Assembly: GCA_003991915.1 (NCBI GenBank)
Contig: RQTK01000350.1
Span: 268,227-332,226, forward strand
Length of the DNA: 64,000 nucleotides
DNA from: Elysia chlorotica
Lineage: Eukaryota > Mollusca > Gastropoda > Plakobranchidae
Reading direction: 5' to 3'
Numbering within the stretch: the first letter of the stretch is position 1; each line of letters opens with the position of its first letter. Under the pieces are notes generated by a model. It worked only from the letters and a program-made list of their open reading frames with translations, was not told where the DNA came from and searched no databases. The position numbers were made by a program, and so were the translations under genes. Positions 24,849-44,739 of this stretch are shown one piece after another.

Positions 24849-25404
24849 ATGCATCGTTTGTGGAAAGTTTTAATCCTTTTTTTTAACTAATGGAAGCACT
24901 TGGAGCAGAGATATCGGAACGGGATTTATCGGTTGAACCACTTGCATAACAATGGACAATAGAAAAAGAGGGTTTCTTTATTGAGGAAAAAGTATAATAA
25001 TTATCCCTTTCAACCATTCCTTCTTTCAGCTGTTGTCTGTTCTTCTAGCTTTTTAGTGAGATTAAGAACACATTAGTACACTTTTATCAAATAGTGCATG
25101 GCATTCTTATCTTTATAGTACACGGTGAAGGCTACTTCTCTTAGAAATTTCTTTCCCCTATTATTTTGTTCTATATTTCCTATGCAATATAAATTCAATT
25201 ACAATAATGAAATTATGCTGGTTGCATTAAACATTTTCTTTATCATTGTGTTGCAACTCGATCCCTAACCATATTATTACCACTAACATAATTATAAAGT
25301 TCCAAATTCGTTCTCTTTTCAAGTTAAATCTTTTAGATAGCTTATCCGTATCAACGTATTCATTTTTAAAGGTTTTTGTCTTCTCTGAAAACTGCAAATA
25401 GGGG

Positions 25405-25481
25405 GAGCGAGTGAGAGTGAGAGAGAGGGAGAGAGAGACAGAGAGAGAGAGAGACAGATAGAGAGACAGACAGAGAGAGAG

Positions 25482-25520
<39 letters not shown>

Positions 25521-25697
25521 GAGAAGCGAGAGATCGTGAGAAAGAGATAAATAGAGAATGAGGAAGGTGCAAATAATAAGAGAGAGAACATGCAGAAAAC
25601 GGAATTGAGAGATAAAGAAAACAAAGAGAGAGGAAGAGGGAAAGAGAAATAAAGTGAAAATAAAAGAAAGATAAAAAGCGAGAGAGAGAGAGGGAGG

Positions 25698-25741
<44 letters not shown>

Positions 25742-25806
25742 TAGATATGATATTAGGAGAGCAAGAAAGAGAAAGGAAGAGAGGTGACACACACACACAC
25801 ACACAC
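25405..25806. repeat. Long GA-rich purine tract with terminal (AC)n
   Basis: About 380 bp of almost pure purine on the plus strand made of GA, GACA and GATA words, ending in about nine AC dinucleotides. Serine/leucine-rich translations of the other strand are artefacts. Confidence 0.93.
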
Positions 25807-25809
25807 ATT

Positions 25810-28005
25810 TATATAATTATATAAAACTCGTCTCGCCTCCAGCGTTCCCAGTTTTTAGAGAGGTAAATAGACACGTCCTCCGGGATAGGAGTTACAATAC
25901 GAAACTTTCTATACTGCTTTTTGTTCTTTCGATGGTGTTTTTTTGGTCACCAAAAACTATGTGTGTTCGCTTTCGAGTTCTTAGTTCAGCCTGGTGTTTT
26001 ATTTATCCAGACGCATTGCTTCTGCTTTGTTTCTTTTATACCATCATGCGTTAATCTTTTGCGTATCAGATGCATAAATCAGGTATTTGAGTTTAGAAAT
26101 AATTGCCTACAAAGAAAACTGACACGTTCAAATTGTATGAGAAACTAAATAAGCGCCGACAAGGTTTTATACATTCGGATTGACAACATAAGCACGGCTG
26201 TAGGGAAGCAATTTAATATCCTAACAAAAAGGCCCAAGAACTTTCCAGATAATATGCATCGTAACGTGTGTGTGTGTGTGTGTATGGAGATACATGTATA
26301 TCAAAAAGACTTAAAACAGTGAAAGCTAAAAAAATACGACGGCTATTCACTGCACTATACTGGAGTTGAAAATGCAATTGCTGCACTTTTTTGTGAGATC
26401 ACGAATATCGAGACACATCCCCCCTGTAGCATGCGATGTGAGAGATGTCCTTGGTGGTGTCACATAAAATATAAGTATCTCGCTGATGTCTCTGCTCCTC
26501 CCATTGCATTGACATTTTTTTTCGAAAAGCAAGGAAGAACATGTGCATTTGATTGACGCTAAATGCAATTATCCATATGTTAAAAAAAAAAAAATTCAAG
26601 GTTCCCATTGGATTGCGTCAGGCTCCCTGAAATCTCTTGTTATTCTGTGGGCGTCTTGCAATTATGGTCTAACCAAAACAGCAAACAAGAAAACAATATT
26701 TCCTGGTGTCATTAGTGGTTTGTATTTGTCTGAAGCAAAATAACTATGGTTTTGTAAGAAATTATATACTCATTATAGTTCATTTTTTTGTACGATAGCA
26801 AAACGACGCAAAATTAATATTCGCCCTTATAAAGAAAGGGTATCAGTTGGTAGACATTATGTCCATGGAATATGGCCGCTTTATACTATGTTCTCCAAAT
26901 TTAAATACATATAATAATAACATGATCGAGAGGGCACAGATACATTTCGTTTTTTTTTTTCACTATACAAGTTGTGAAAGGAAATGTTCAAGTTAAGGTT
27001 GGTCTGAGGATATTAAATGTTCAGCGATAATTTTTGTTGCTCAAAAGTGTTGGACGGCCACAGAAAGCAACAGGTAAACCTTAAACCAACTAGCTGAAGG
27101 CACGCGAACTCGCGGGATTAAAAGTAACCAATACCAAAGTTGGCATTAATGTTATGTTAACAGAAAATGGTTGATCAAGTGCTGTATTGCCATTGTTTAG
27201 GGCAGTTTAATTGCGTTTAAAAATGTAACTGTAGAAGTTTCCTGACTGATGTCAGATTGACAGTGAACACATCTTTGGTCAAGGGGTCCTATGTTTATTA
27301 AATTTTCGAAATAATTGATGTTGTAGAATAAAGTTAATCGTTAATCTGGTATCGGTTGAAGCGCTGCAGCTGGGCCATTATCATTAAATGTAGATCTTGG
27401 TTTATCGCCGATAGATTCTACACATCACCAACAAAATGTTATCCAAACGCGAATCAAACAATGCGCCACTATGATTGCCAGTAGGCTACAGCAGTGATTG
27501 TAGGCCTCCAGTAAATGAATGGCAAGGCTGTGAATGCATGAAAAGGATCTCTTAATATTAAAATTATTAGGCGTTGATTTTATTAGTTTTTTTTTACTCT
27601 AAAATTTTACTGTAAAATTTGGGATTTTAGGGTGGAGCGGTTTGGATTTGATCGCATGTTTAAAATTGAGACGAAGACAAATATAGACGTCAGAACCTTT
27701 AAAAAAAAATAAAAGCTTCTGAATCAACTAAAATGATCGACGACCTCTAACAATAAAGATTAAATTTAAATGTTACATAGAATAATGCTAATCGGAATAA
27801 GTGATGACTCTGAATTAGCAAATCAGAGATAGGACAATATTTTTGGAGGAACTGTACGACTCAGACCGTGTTTAAATCATTCATGCTTTTGCGGGTGACT
27901 AAAGAATGTTCATGTTCATGGAAGTAAATCTCAGGATGTACTTACTTTGTCAGAACTGCTATTGGAGGGTCAGACCATATTCTGCAAACACGTTCAAATG
28001 TTAAG
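25810..28005. other. No gene seen
   Basis: AT-rich unique sequence; a short (GT)n lies at 26266-26284. No exon or transposon structure recognised. Confidence 0.4.

Positions 28006-28007
<2 letters not shown>

Positions 28008-28042
<35 letters not shown>
28008..28042. repeat. (CA)n microsatellite
   Basis: About 16 CA dinucleotides. Confidence 0.95.
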
Positions 28043-28045
<3 letters not shown>

Positions 28046-28885
28046 AAACAGACACTGATAAGGATTTGGTTTGGTTTGTTCATTACAAACGAGAAAACGA
28101 CGCAGGCCAATGTAGCATGAATAGGAAATAGGACCACATGGATTTTATAGCATATCCTGCAAGACACAAGCAATCATCAAACACTTGAACAAATGAAAAT
28201 ATTAAAACACAATAACATTATAACAAAAGGAAAGCAATAAACTGTCAATCCTGTTCCAAGAACCCGTAATGTATTAATCACATTCAGCCTCTCAACATCA
28301 AAGACATCCTGGTGGAACTTTGGCAAAAGGCTTACAACTGCCTTATCAAAGACACGAAGGTTGCTGTATTAAGCAAAACATAAAGCTCGTTCTGAGATAA
28401 CCACCGAGTAGGCCTTTTCATAGCCTTTCAAATCTACCGTCTCGTAAAAATCTCCATAAGTGGCACCCAAGGATATAAAATGAAAGAGTGGCGAGTGGCA
28501 CTAGTAATCAGGTAGCTAAAGTGGGACAAAGTTGCCCGATTCAACGGAAGCTCATTGACTGTCAATTGACGCGCACTTTAGCGGCACATACCTGCGGGTT
28601 CAAATTACAAACCACACAGAAAAAAAGGTAGCACATCATGGGGGGCACAAATAGGGGTGGACCACACCACAAAAAGGGAGAACATGTAACGAATGAAGAT
28701 GACAAGATGAAAGAAGCCCTAATAATATGACACAAAAGGTCATTTAATACAACAGAAATGCACGAATAAGACTTGTTTCAATGGAATCTATAGTGAATCT
28801 ATTTTTAGTTTTTTTTTTATAACAGCAAAACCATTGATGCCGGCTATCGCAGCTTCAGTTGTCAAACCTCCCACCATGTGAATTA

Positions 28886-29718
<833 letters not shown>

Positions 29719-29865
29719 TATATTTTACTCCGAGAAGAATGTTAAACTACAAATAAAAAGGAATTTTTTACAGGGTCTGCTATTTTAATTTGATAGAACG
29801 GTCACTAATAGCAAATTTCAGTTTTATGGAACGAATTCAATCATTTCAACGATGCACTATTATTA

Positions 29866-29887
29866 TTTATTATACTACTACTACTAC

Positions 29888-29929
<42 letters not shown>

Positions 29930-29930
29930 A
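29866..29930. repeat. (ACT)n/(ATT)n microsatellite
   Basis: A short ACT run grades into ATT triplets. Confidence 0.9.
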
Positions 29931-29934
29931 TTTC

Positions 29935-32900
29935 GCGGTGTAGGGTAAAATATTTTCTAATTCAATAACAGAGGGAGATCAATTCGTCCTTCAGAGACGT
30001 ACTAGCGTGCACCATGTAAGCACCGAATGCAAGTAGTAAATAAAATTCAATCATTTACCAGTTCTTTTTTCTTTTAACACTAGAGGCGAGTAATTAAAAC
30101 TGGGTTTAAAGGGGATTAAAATTTAATAGTAACTGAATTTTTGCTTTCAGAGACAGAGTCAAATTTAAACCTGTCTCCTGTAAAACTAGTAAAATAGGGC
30201 TAACACCGATACGTGCTTCGAAGGGTGTAACATTACCAGTGTCTAGAGTCCTTGAGAATTAAGTTTCACTAGACACTCTTCAAAGTGATTTGAAGATAAT
30301 ACAAACAAATGAAATCATCAACAATAAAAGCGACAAAAAGAATAGTGTTGAGCAAGCAATGCAAGCATGTATTTAAACGTTAATTTCTAGCTTTCGCAGA
30401 AGAAAAGTATAATGTACACTCCATTTTTTTCACTTTTCCTTAGGTTTATTAAAGATGGACAATGCGAATTACTAATGGAAAACAACTTTTGGGCGAATAA
30501 AAGCAGTTCCTACTACAATAGCGCATGAGAAGTTTGCTCAAGGTACCTTTCGTCGGCATTTGCAAAAATGATAAAAACATAGTCATACGTTTATGATTTA
30601 AATTTTGGACGAAAATACGCTTTCACACGAAAATGAAAAACAAAACAAGAAGCACTCGCCCCCCCCCAAAAAAAAAAAACAAAAAAACAAACAACAACAA
30701 CAACAACAACAACACAAAAACAAAACAAATCACCATAAAAAGAAACAAAAAGCAAAAAAACAAAAGAACCACACCAACAAATAAAACTTCCAGTTCAACC
30801 TTTGAGAACCATCTGTCATCGTAATCATTCTTCCGCTCTCAGAAGACAACAGAAGACATAAACATTTCCTTAGCGACACCTCCCATAAATAAACCAAGAA
30901 CAGGACGATGGTCCCCAGAAACTGGTCGCGGTTTAATTTCCTCCCCTTACTGATGGAGACTAGAAACGATGTAGTTTATGGTCAGCAAGATGGCCCTTGA
31001 GACGGCAGGAAAGAGGCCAGACTTAAACACCGGGTCAACGCCCTATCAACATAAGTATCTTTAGGCTTGACCACGCCTTCTTATAGCCTACCGTTTCTCT
31101 CTATCTCAATGCCTGTCTTTACAAACACTGAACTGAACAGTGTTTATTTATGACACTGTCAAGTTTTAGACTGAGCAATGTAGAAGAAAGTGGGTAATAA
31201 ATAACTAATATGTATATATATATTACTCGATCGATTAGTAAGGAGATGAATATAGCAGAAGGCAAAATAAAGAAGTGACTAATAAAGAAGAAGACAATAA
31301 GCAACTTAGGAAGATTAGAGTGATAGATTGTTTGATAGATTAATAGATTAATTGAAAGATTGATAGGTAGATGGACATATGGATAGACAGATAGGTAGGT
31401 AGAGGGCGATAAGACTCAGTTTCTATTATAATGATTATAAGTAAGAGTGTAATTACGTTATTTTAATGAATAATAGTAGACCATAGCTGTGGAAAATGCA
31501 TACAGTACATTTCTTAAGTGTCACGCGTCACAATGTTTACTCAAATAATTGAGTAATACTAAAAGTGTCTAGACGACTCGGTATAATTTTGGAACAGAAC
31601 ATTCTCTAGGCCATTCCTTTATGTGGTTTAACTTTTGAAATGAATTGCAAATAAAAATTGCCGTGTGTATAAGAGTTGGCGCAAATAAGCACTTTCAAAA
31701 CCACTAGGTTGCCCTAAATGTTTACCAAACAATGGCTATGAAAACTGTTTATTCAATATTATCAAATCATAAATGGTTTCCTTTTTCTTGTAGTGCGTAA
31801 GTAAAGAAAATAACAACAGTCAACTAAATACATGACGATACTGAATCTATAGGCATTAAAATAGAACAAATCTTACGGAGAAGAACTTGATTGGTTGTAA
31901 TGTGAAGTAACGAGCAGATTGAGTAGAAGTTGATTGGTAAACAAGGAGTTCCCATGGACTTAAGACAACTCTAATTCCTTTGTTATTGCCTGGCAGTGGT
32001 TGGAGTTGCCTCTCTGTAGACCGTAGTGGTTCATTGAGTGAGCGGACCATCACTCAGTCCAAGAGAACTTCCAGAATTAGGAAACACTCGCAGACCTCTC
32101 GATAAAATAATTAGACTTCACGCCGAGATTGCTTTTTCGATGTTTTCTTTTCACAAGACGACAAAGAATTTACATGAGAGAAATATTTTGCTTGCAAAGA
32201 GATATTTTATCGTTTAACCTTCATCTCAATCTTTCTCCTCAGTACCATCATAAGCATACCATCATAAGCATCATAATTCATTAACCTACCCTTTTCTCTC
32301 TTTCTCCATCTTTCTCTCTCTCTCTACCTCTTTCAATTTCCTATCTCTCCCTATCTGCTCCTTTCTCCACCCCCCCTCTCTCTCTAAGGACGGCATGACA
32401 ATGCGCTTAATCCATAATGAGCCCTTTTAAACTTAAAAATATTAAATTTCCTAATAGTTAACCATCTAAGATTTTTGTAGGATCAGATATGTAGAAAAAG
32501 ATGTATTTATTTAATAGTCTCATTGACTGATGTTATGGCTATTCACAGGCATCCGTTCCTTTCGTTGCCTATGAAGTCTAAATTTTCCTCCAGCCAATTG
32601 TTCTTCATACATTTCAACCAATGCTTATCTTCGAATTTCCTACCAGAAAACGACAAAGACATCAAAACATTCTGAGACACAGGGCTTTTGCTGTTTAGAC
32701 TTTCCTTTTTTCGAGGGGGGGGGGAACGATACACTTGGATCTTTGTTTTGCAGTAGAAATAGGTATACATAAAGTGAAACCAAGGACATGGTTTCACCAC
32801 TGTGATAGTAACAAAGGCAGCGTTATAAATCATGACACCAAACAAGAGAGCAAGCTAGTAAACTAGACCAAAGTAAGGAAGCGCCCTCTTCAAGTCCACC

Positions 32901-34580
32901 TCTTCCCATTCCCCTGAGAGGAGTAAAGTATTGCCGCGGTTTGTCCAGAGATGCCCACGGGAAGTCTCCTCCAAGGTCAATCGACCGCCGCTCTGAATAA
33001 ATTACGGGAACGACGCGATTTTTCTCCATTGAGATGTGTATAATTGTCACAATTCCCTTGTGACGTACAATACTGTCTTACTGATACCTCGCTAAAATAA
33101 ATTTGTATAACTGAGGGACCCCTAACAAGTCATTTTTCATAACTAGAGGTCGAGCTTATTCCCCTCTTTTTGTAGAATACATGTAGTTGTATTTATCTCT
33201 TTTCTTTAAAGTTGAAAATTTTGATTCCTTGCTAGGTTATATAAGCATATTATCAACGTTTACCTTGCCAAGTAATAGCGCAATACTTACAAGTATCGAT
33301 GCAAGATGACACAAAATGATGCTCCACTCTAATCAAAAGAGCTAGAGCAAGCTTCTATGGGTTTAAACTTAACCATGTTAAAATACCACCACACTTTAAT
33401 TAGTACAGTATCTATGTAGCTAAATATTTAAAAATTATAAGAAATGCGAACAGACTCACTATTTCCATTAGTTAAAATGGATTTATTGCCAGTAACATGC
33501 ATGGATTAGGAGATGTGCATAGTTAATGGTATCTATTTCATCGTTACCCCTCTAATCCTGAATGTCCGTAATTTTCATTCCCCTGAACTTTCCAGCCTAA
33601 TGCTTATTCAGTAGTTAATTGTACAATGGTTATTATTCACAACTTTAAATACAGATTGCTCTCTATCCCCATTAGCCTTTTTCTTTTCTACATAGTGGAA
33701 TACTTTGATTTAAATCGTAAAGATGTCCAAGCTATACCACGTCTATTCGTCAAATAGACAACGAGAGACCGCCTTATCATGTTCTTATCCAGCTGATATA
33801 ATTTGGCTGTACAAATTTTATAATTATGCCAGCCATATACAAACACACCCACACTAGACACTCTGACTTTTGTTTCTTCTGCCCGTCAAGTATTTCGTGT
33901 GGGACGATTTTGGAGTATGCTGAGAAAAAAGAAATATTTTCAAAAAGTTTACCACCATTTTAATTGCAATCTGCCATACGCTTGAAATACAAGATTCCCA
34001 TAGCTCTGATACTTATTATCTCCCTTTATTCTCTTGAGATGCTTGCCATGAGAAGTTGCAAAGAAACTACATTATTCCTTGCCCCAACTATAGCACATCG
34101 GTGCAAACTGAGCTATGGTTGTAGAAAACGACACCTCTTTTGGGGTTCAAAATTACGAGGCCTATTACCATGACAAGAGAGGTGCACAATTACGCATAGC
34201 CATCAAAAACATAATGTCCTTTAAACGTCCATCTATTAAATTGAGCTTATGCAGAACAGATTATATTCAATCAGCTGGTTTAGTGTTTTCAACAGGGGAT
34301 CAAACTTTGGCAGTGAGAGTAGCTAATTCAATAGCTAACAATTAATGAACTTACAATTATGTCTATTTATCTATTTATCTATCATAAGAAAGCTAAAGCC
34401 ATACACACCAGCAAAAAGTGTGTAACTTATGTTTAAAAGAAAAATTCGAAAAACTCACGAAGACACCATCGTTGAAGCAAAGAAAAGAGAATATTTTCAC
34501 ACTGCGTACACAAGAAACGCTTTCTATTGTCAAACGCAACCAAAACACGTCGCCTGGTGAGAGCGGAACGTAGCTCGAAA
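29935..34580. other. No gene supported; AT-rich with short simple repeats
   Basis: It holds A-rich and AAC-rich words at 30660-30750, GATA-like words at 31320-31400 and CT-rich words at 32300-32390. Open frames at 33964-34345 have mixed composition but no family or splice signals that I can support. Confidence 0.4.
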
Positions 34581-34581
34581 T

Positions 34582-39640
<5,059 letters not shown>

Positions 39641-39644
39641 TTTG

Positions 39645-40190
39645 CGTTCTTACGTTGGTTCTGCAACCGGGGTGTCGGGTTGTACCCTCTTCTGTCTTAT
39701 AGCCTTGGTCTCTGTAAGGACTTTCGTATGTCTGTTTCTTTATTAATTTCTTCATCTTCCGTCCTACCTCTGTATTTTAGCGCCCCGTTATCATCCCTTG
39801 TCTTTCTCTCACCAACGCCATGCACAGACAGTTCTCAGCTCAGTCCCTACTTTTTGTTTTTCTCCCATACACTGAGTTCTCCGCTTTCTTCTCCTTCGAC
39901 ATCTTCCTCTGCCTCGTTTCTTTCTTAACTCTCTTCTTCAGTTGTTTATTCTTGTCCTCTTGCCCTAATGCTGGTTACTTTGCCTTTCTTTTTATTGTTC
40001 TTTTATTCCCTTCTTCTCGGTCTCACAGGACATTTGTTTCAATTTTAGTTTCACTGTCTCCATCTGTACCACTCTCCTTGCAGCTGTATGTATCCCCTTT
40101 CTTACAAGCATGCTTTCTTTTATTTTTTCTCTCTTTCTTTTTCTTGTTAGTTGTTTTCTCTCCGTCCTCGCTGTTTAAAGTCTCCTCTAT
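39645..40190 (-). pseudogene. Probable degraded 3' continuation of the LINE ORF1 relic
   Basis: The minus strand stays purine-rich and shifts frame with scattered stops. It encodes Lys/Glu/Arg-rich pieces such as KKGDTYSCKESGTDGDSETK. The composition resembles the tail of the gag-like relic. The pyrimidine-rich plus-strand open frame of about 200 codons over the same bases is its shadow. Confidence 0.3.
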
Positions 40191-40928
40191 CTACTTTCTT
40201 GCTTCATCTCTCTTAGATGCCCCTTTCTCTCCACCCCCGTTCATTATGGCCTCTTTTCTCTCCTCTTCATCTCCGACCTCCTCTGTCCCAGTCGCAATAT
40301 CGATGTCTTTCTGGCGGGCCTCCTCTCCTGCTTTTACTGTCCCAGACGCTGTATTTAATTTTTGGGAGGGGTCAGGCCCAAAATTGCCAATAGATTTTTC
40401 TTTGCATTTGGTGGATTGCGGCAGGTGAAACACAGATTCCCTGTAACACAGCTTTCTCTTAAAAGGCCTGACCTCCATTAGTCTTTCGATATTTTCTTTG
40501 GGCTGATCAGTGTAGGCGAAACCCCTGCCAGACAAACGCTCTGGTTGCCTACCACCTCGCTCTCTTACCTCCATTTTTAGACTTGATCTTAATCTCAGTC
40601 CCTAGTTGATCAGCGCCGCTTCAATCGCTGAATTTGAGAACGAAATCAGAATATCGAAGACAGACAATCTTGTTGTGGGGATTTTTCCCCCTTTAGGACC
40701 CCTAACCAAAAAAGGGTTTTGGATGCTACTTTAACTGCCCTTCCCCGGATGAGCAAGTCATGAGCCAGCAGAGTGACACACGGAACCTATTTTTTGGGCT
40801 CCCAAAAGGCCCTCCCTGCCCACAATTTTAGCTATGGCAAGGCATAGCTCGTAGCTCTCAAATTTTGGATCGTCAGGCAGATCCCTTGTGAGAACAAAAA
40901 CTGGAGTTATGCCTGGGGTTGGTTGCAT
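40191..40928 (-). pseudogene. LINE ORF1 (gag-like) relic of a non-LTR retrotransposon
   Basis: One minus-strand frame from ATG at 40928 to a stop at 40191 is broken by TGA (40758-40760), TAA (40731-40733) and TAG (40602-40604). It reads DLPDDPKFESYELCLAIAKI, then NPFLVRGPKGGKIPTTRL, then GRGFAYTDQPKENIERLMEV and LCYRESVFH, followed by a highly charged Glu/Lys tail. This order resembles the gag-like ORF1 proteins common in molluscan LINEs; the comparison is from memory. The Cys-rich zinc-knuckle block expected after YRES is missing or eroded. No reverse transcriptase follows. Confidence 0.55.
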
Positions 40929-41028
40929 ATTAGAACAAGCTCAGGGTAAACAAAAGCGTACCTAACTAAACTAGTAGTAAACCAAAGGTGTTTCAAGCCT
41001 AAGGTATGAGAGTGTGTCTATTATTATG

Positions 41029-41040
41029 ATGATGATGGTG

Positions 41041-41132
<92 letters not shown>

Positions 41133-41142
41133 CATTATCATC

Positions 41143-41200
<58 letters not shown>
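41029..41200. repeat. (ATT)n microsatellite running into the assembly gap
   Basis: About 160 bp of ATT triplets with a few ATC interruptions, truncated by the gap. Confidence 0.97.
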
Positions 41201-41529
41201 NNNNNNNNNNNNNNNNNNNNNNNNNNNNNNNNNNNNNNNNNNNNNNNNNNNNNNNNNNNNNNNNNNNNNNNNNNNNNNNNNNNNNNNNNNNNNNNNNNNN
41301 NNNNNNNNNNNNNNNNNNNNNNNNNNNNNNNNNNNNNNNNNNNNNNNNNNNNNNNNNNNNNNNNNNNNNNNNNNNNNNNNNNNNNNNNNNNNNNNNNNNN
41401 NNNNNNNNNNNNNNNNNNNNNNNNNNNNNNNNNNNNNNNNNNNNNNNNNNNNNNNNNNNNNNNNNNNNNNNNNNNNNNNNNNNNNNNNNNNNNNNNNNNN
41501 NNNNNNNNNNNNNNNNNNNNNNNNNNNNN
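41201..41529. other. Assembly gap (329 N)
   Basis: Unknown bases. The gap opens inside a long ATT microsatellite, so failure to assemble through the repeat is the likely cause. The true length may differ. Confidence 1.
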
Positions 41530-44500
41530 CGCTTTAGGTATAGGTACAAAAACGATGGACGAAGAAAATCTAAATTGAAAAATAGTACCAGAAAGTAGTT
41601 AACAGCAGAAAGCACCGAAAAAGCAGCCGGCTACCAGCCAAGCCAAACCGGAAGTCCTAAGCCATTCAGGCATGTTAAAGAGAAATAAAACTGTTCATCC
41701 AAGTGGGAGGCTACTTGGCGCCACTGAAATGCACTTTAAGTCAGCTTACATCTTGAGACATGAAGGCTAAATGCAGAATATTATGGTTAAAGATGAAAAG
41801 GTTTAGGATTCCTCCAGCTCCGTTTCCTTTTGTTGCTATTAATATTATTACAGAGGTAGTATCTCACATGTAGAGACAAATATAAATATATTAGACAAAA
41901 CGAAATAAAGAGTAACAAAAATGGATGGGTGTGTGGTAAAATTAATCATAACATTTTACTATTGTTATATAAAGAGAATGGGAGGGCGAAAGAGAAAGAA
42001 ATTACGAGAGCGGGATAATAAAGAGAGGGAGTGAGAGGAGACAGAGAGAGAGAGAGAGAGGGAGGGAGGGAGGGAGAGAAAGAGGAGAATTGATATGTAT
42101 AGAGAGGCAGACATAAAAAGACTGAAAGATTCCCAATAGCAAAATGAACGGACAGATAGGTTAAGAGAAACGAAAAGAAAATGTTCAAAAAAGGAATATG
42201 ATTGTGTTGACTCTACTATCACTTTACATTTTATTTTCATTAGAAAAAAGTTTCCCATGCCCCGAACAAGTTAAAAGTGAAAACTACACGCTAGACAGTT
42301 ATTATGATTATGATACCAAATAACGAATTAAAAGAAAGGTAACGATTTGTACGCATCAGTTAAATTTCCATATTTTATAGCCACATACTGCAGTCCTTAA
42401 TGAACTGATACTAATTACAATTACAATGTATCTCAATCTATCTATTGGAAGCTATGTGCATAAATAGTCTTTGCTAGATATAAAGAATTTAGAGGAAAAC
42501 AAAGAAATAGCGATATTCAAAATCACCTCGAAACTCAAGTCGTATTTATCCCTGAGTTGTGGTCACAATTCACTACTGCCACTTCCGTTCATTCGCTGCT
42601 AAGTTTTAGCCCTGAGCAGCAAAAGGCAATAATTATGTCAAGAATTTCTAGTTTTTGTAATAATTTCAGATATGCCCACATGCGAAAAGATGCTTATATT
42701 ATATTTCCGGCTGAAGAAACTGACATCTACTCTGAATGTTGAAATGATTACTTCAACCAAAGCAGGAAGAAAAAAATGCGTGATATGGAGTCACTCATCA
42801 CCACAGACCCCAATATTTTAGTCAAGGTCAGTGACCACTACTATTATTTTATGAACGTACGTGCAATTATTGTTGGTCTCTCATAAGTCATCTGTTTTAA
42901 GGTGGTTATAAACAAGTGATTCCACGAACTGAGCGCTATTTAGAATAGTTCCGTGACCACTTGATCTAATTGTGGCTAGGGAATTCCTGCGCAATGTACA
43001 TCTGATATTTTACTGGAAAACACAAAAAGGCATTAATCATACTATTATATAACCATACACGCCAACTTGCGAGTGGGCTTTTCAAGATAATCAAAATAAT
43101 GACCCGTAGTAGCTTTATTCCCATTATAGTTTGATTTTTGTATCTCGATTTTGTTTCATTATTTACCAAGTTCTTTCAATGCGAACGCATCATGATCTTT
43201 TTTTGATAAAATCGCAAATCTTCACAGTTATGCTGTTATTATTTATTTACAGTAATGCTGTTATTACCAAATACAGGAAAAAGGGGGGTGGCCGTTCCAA
43301 ACCTACTATAATTTCCATTTTTTTTAACGCACACCCAAACAGAGGACAAGGGATCGAGGGATTCGGGTCGGTCACTCAAGCGTATCAGTTATCTAAATGT
43401 CATGGTGGCGTGCCCCATACTGGAAATATCAATGCCCTATGATGTAACATTGGGTTCATAACATTAAAGCACGAATGGTTTAAGACACAGTGACTGTGCA
43501 TACTTGATGTCATGAATCTTGTATACTTGCACTGCTCACTCATAAATTAATATTTGAGAATGTTTGACCCCCCCCCCCAAAAAAAAAAAGACTAGTTCTA
43601 TATTAAAAATACATGTCTAAAGTTAATTGCTCATCTTACAAAAAATTCTTCGAAGTTCTACTATTACAATGACCAAAATTTTTTAAAAATTGAGTGACTG
43701 TTGTACATCGTCCCTCTAAAGCGTAAAATAGAAACAAGACACCGTTGGTTGGGTGCGCTCGGGTACAACCGAAGTTTTTGATTTCCAGGGGCGCTAAGGT
43801 CTTGCTAAATTGCACCCAAATCGCATTTTTTCGTCGACCACTTCGACAAAGGAATACATAATCGCAGATATTCCTCGTAAGTCCGTTGGCTGCCAGGGCC
43901 GTTCAGATGCCTCCTCCTTCATGGACCGCAGCGGAGTAACCCGAGAAAGTCAGCGGGAAGAGAAAATAATGAGCCGGGACTAGACTTCTAAGGACAATCT
44001 TTGTGGTCGCACTTGATTTTTTTCCACAGCTAAATTATCAGCCACCAGTGGTGTATTGGAAAGTTGTTTGCAAATCATAATCGAGATAAACAATATATTG
44101 TAAAAAAATCTTATTAAAAAACTGTGTTACCCAAACTACGTGTGTTAACCCTAAGTTGAAAAAATGAGTGTTCTGTGTCATTCATATATATTTTTAAAAG
44201 CTTTATATCACATTTACATGTAGCTACTATTACCGCAATGCACTACTTAGTTTTTCCGTTAATTTGCGGAATAATTTTATATAGATCGGGATGATATAGA
44301 AATGCTGATTCAGGATCTTATTAAAAAAAACCCCACTTGAACCACTCTTTAATGTCAGTTTATGCCATTGCTCGTTGACTCCTTTTTGATTCATTGGTTT
44401 TTGTAGCAATTAGCAGTCAGATACTCTTAGTCCTACGAAGATAATTCTTCAGGATAAACTATGTTGCAGACTCCCATACAACCATCAATGTGAACGCGAT

Positions 44501-44640
44501 GCCGTAAAGAAGTGTACTTAACTTCCACCAGTTTCACTAATTCTATATCTTAGAAAATCCATCGACATAAATCTCTATTTCATGGCTTGCCAATTATTAC
44601 TTAATTCGCGTCTGTGATACGACAACCTCATAGCTCATGA
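41530..44640. other. No gene supported
   Basis: It contains a GA-rich tract at 41965-42085. The stretch 43740-43990 is unusually rich in GC and CpG but has stops in all frames that I read. Confidence 0.4.
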
Positions 44641-44649
44641 TGCGAATTA

Positions 44650-44735
44650 CTAGAAGCGCACTGGTTAAAGCGTAGCGTGATCACCTTGCGTTTATCTACA
44701 GACATGGTCACTAGTTTGATCCATGACACTTACAG
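44650..44735 (+). repeat. tRNA-derived SINE-like relic
   Basis: GCGCACTGGTTAAAGCG is A-box-like and AGTTTGATCC is B-box-like (GGTTCGATCC) at roughly the right distance. It cannot fold as a normal tRNA. Confidence 0.35.
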
Positions 44736-44739
44736 AGGA

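Noticed and set aside
25227..25808. 193-codon minus-strand frame with a basic C-terminus
   Set aside because: Nearly all of it is translated GA/CT repeat, and overlapping frames are equally long.
28530..28612. GCGGGTTCAAATTAC resembling a tRNA B box
   Set aside because: The A box is poor and no cloverleaf can be drawn.
39820..40428. 202-codon plus-strand frame, rich in Ser, Phe and Leu
   Set aside because: It is the complement of a purine-rich LINE ORF1 relic whose minus-strand frame has recognisable blocks.
42557..43442. Plus-strand frames of 61 and 103 codons
   Set aside because: No family, splice signals or compositional contrast with flanking DNA.
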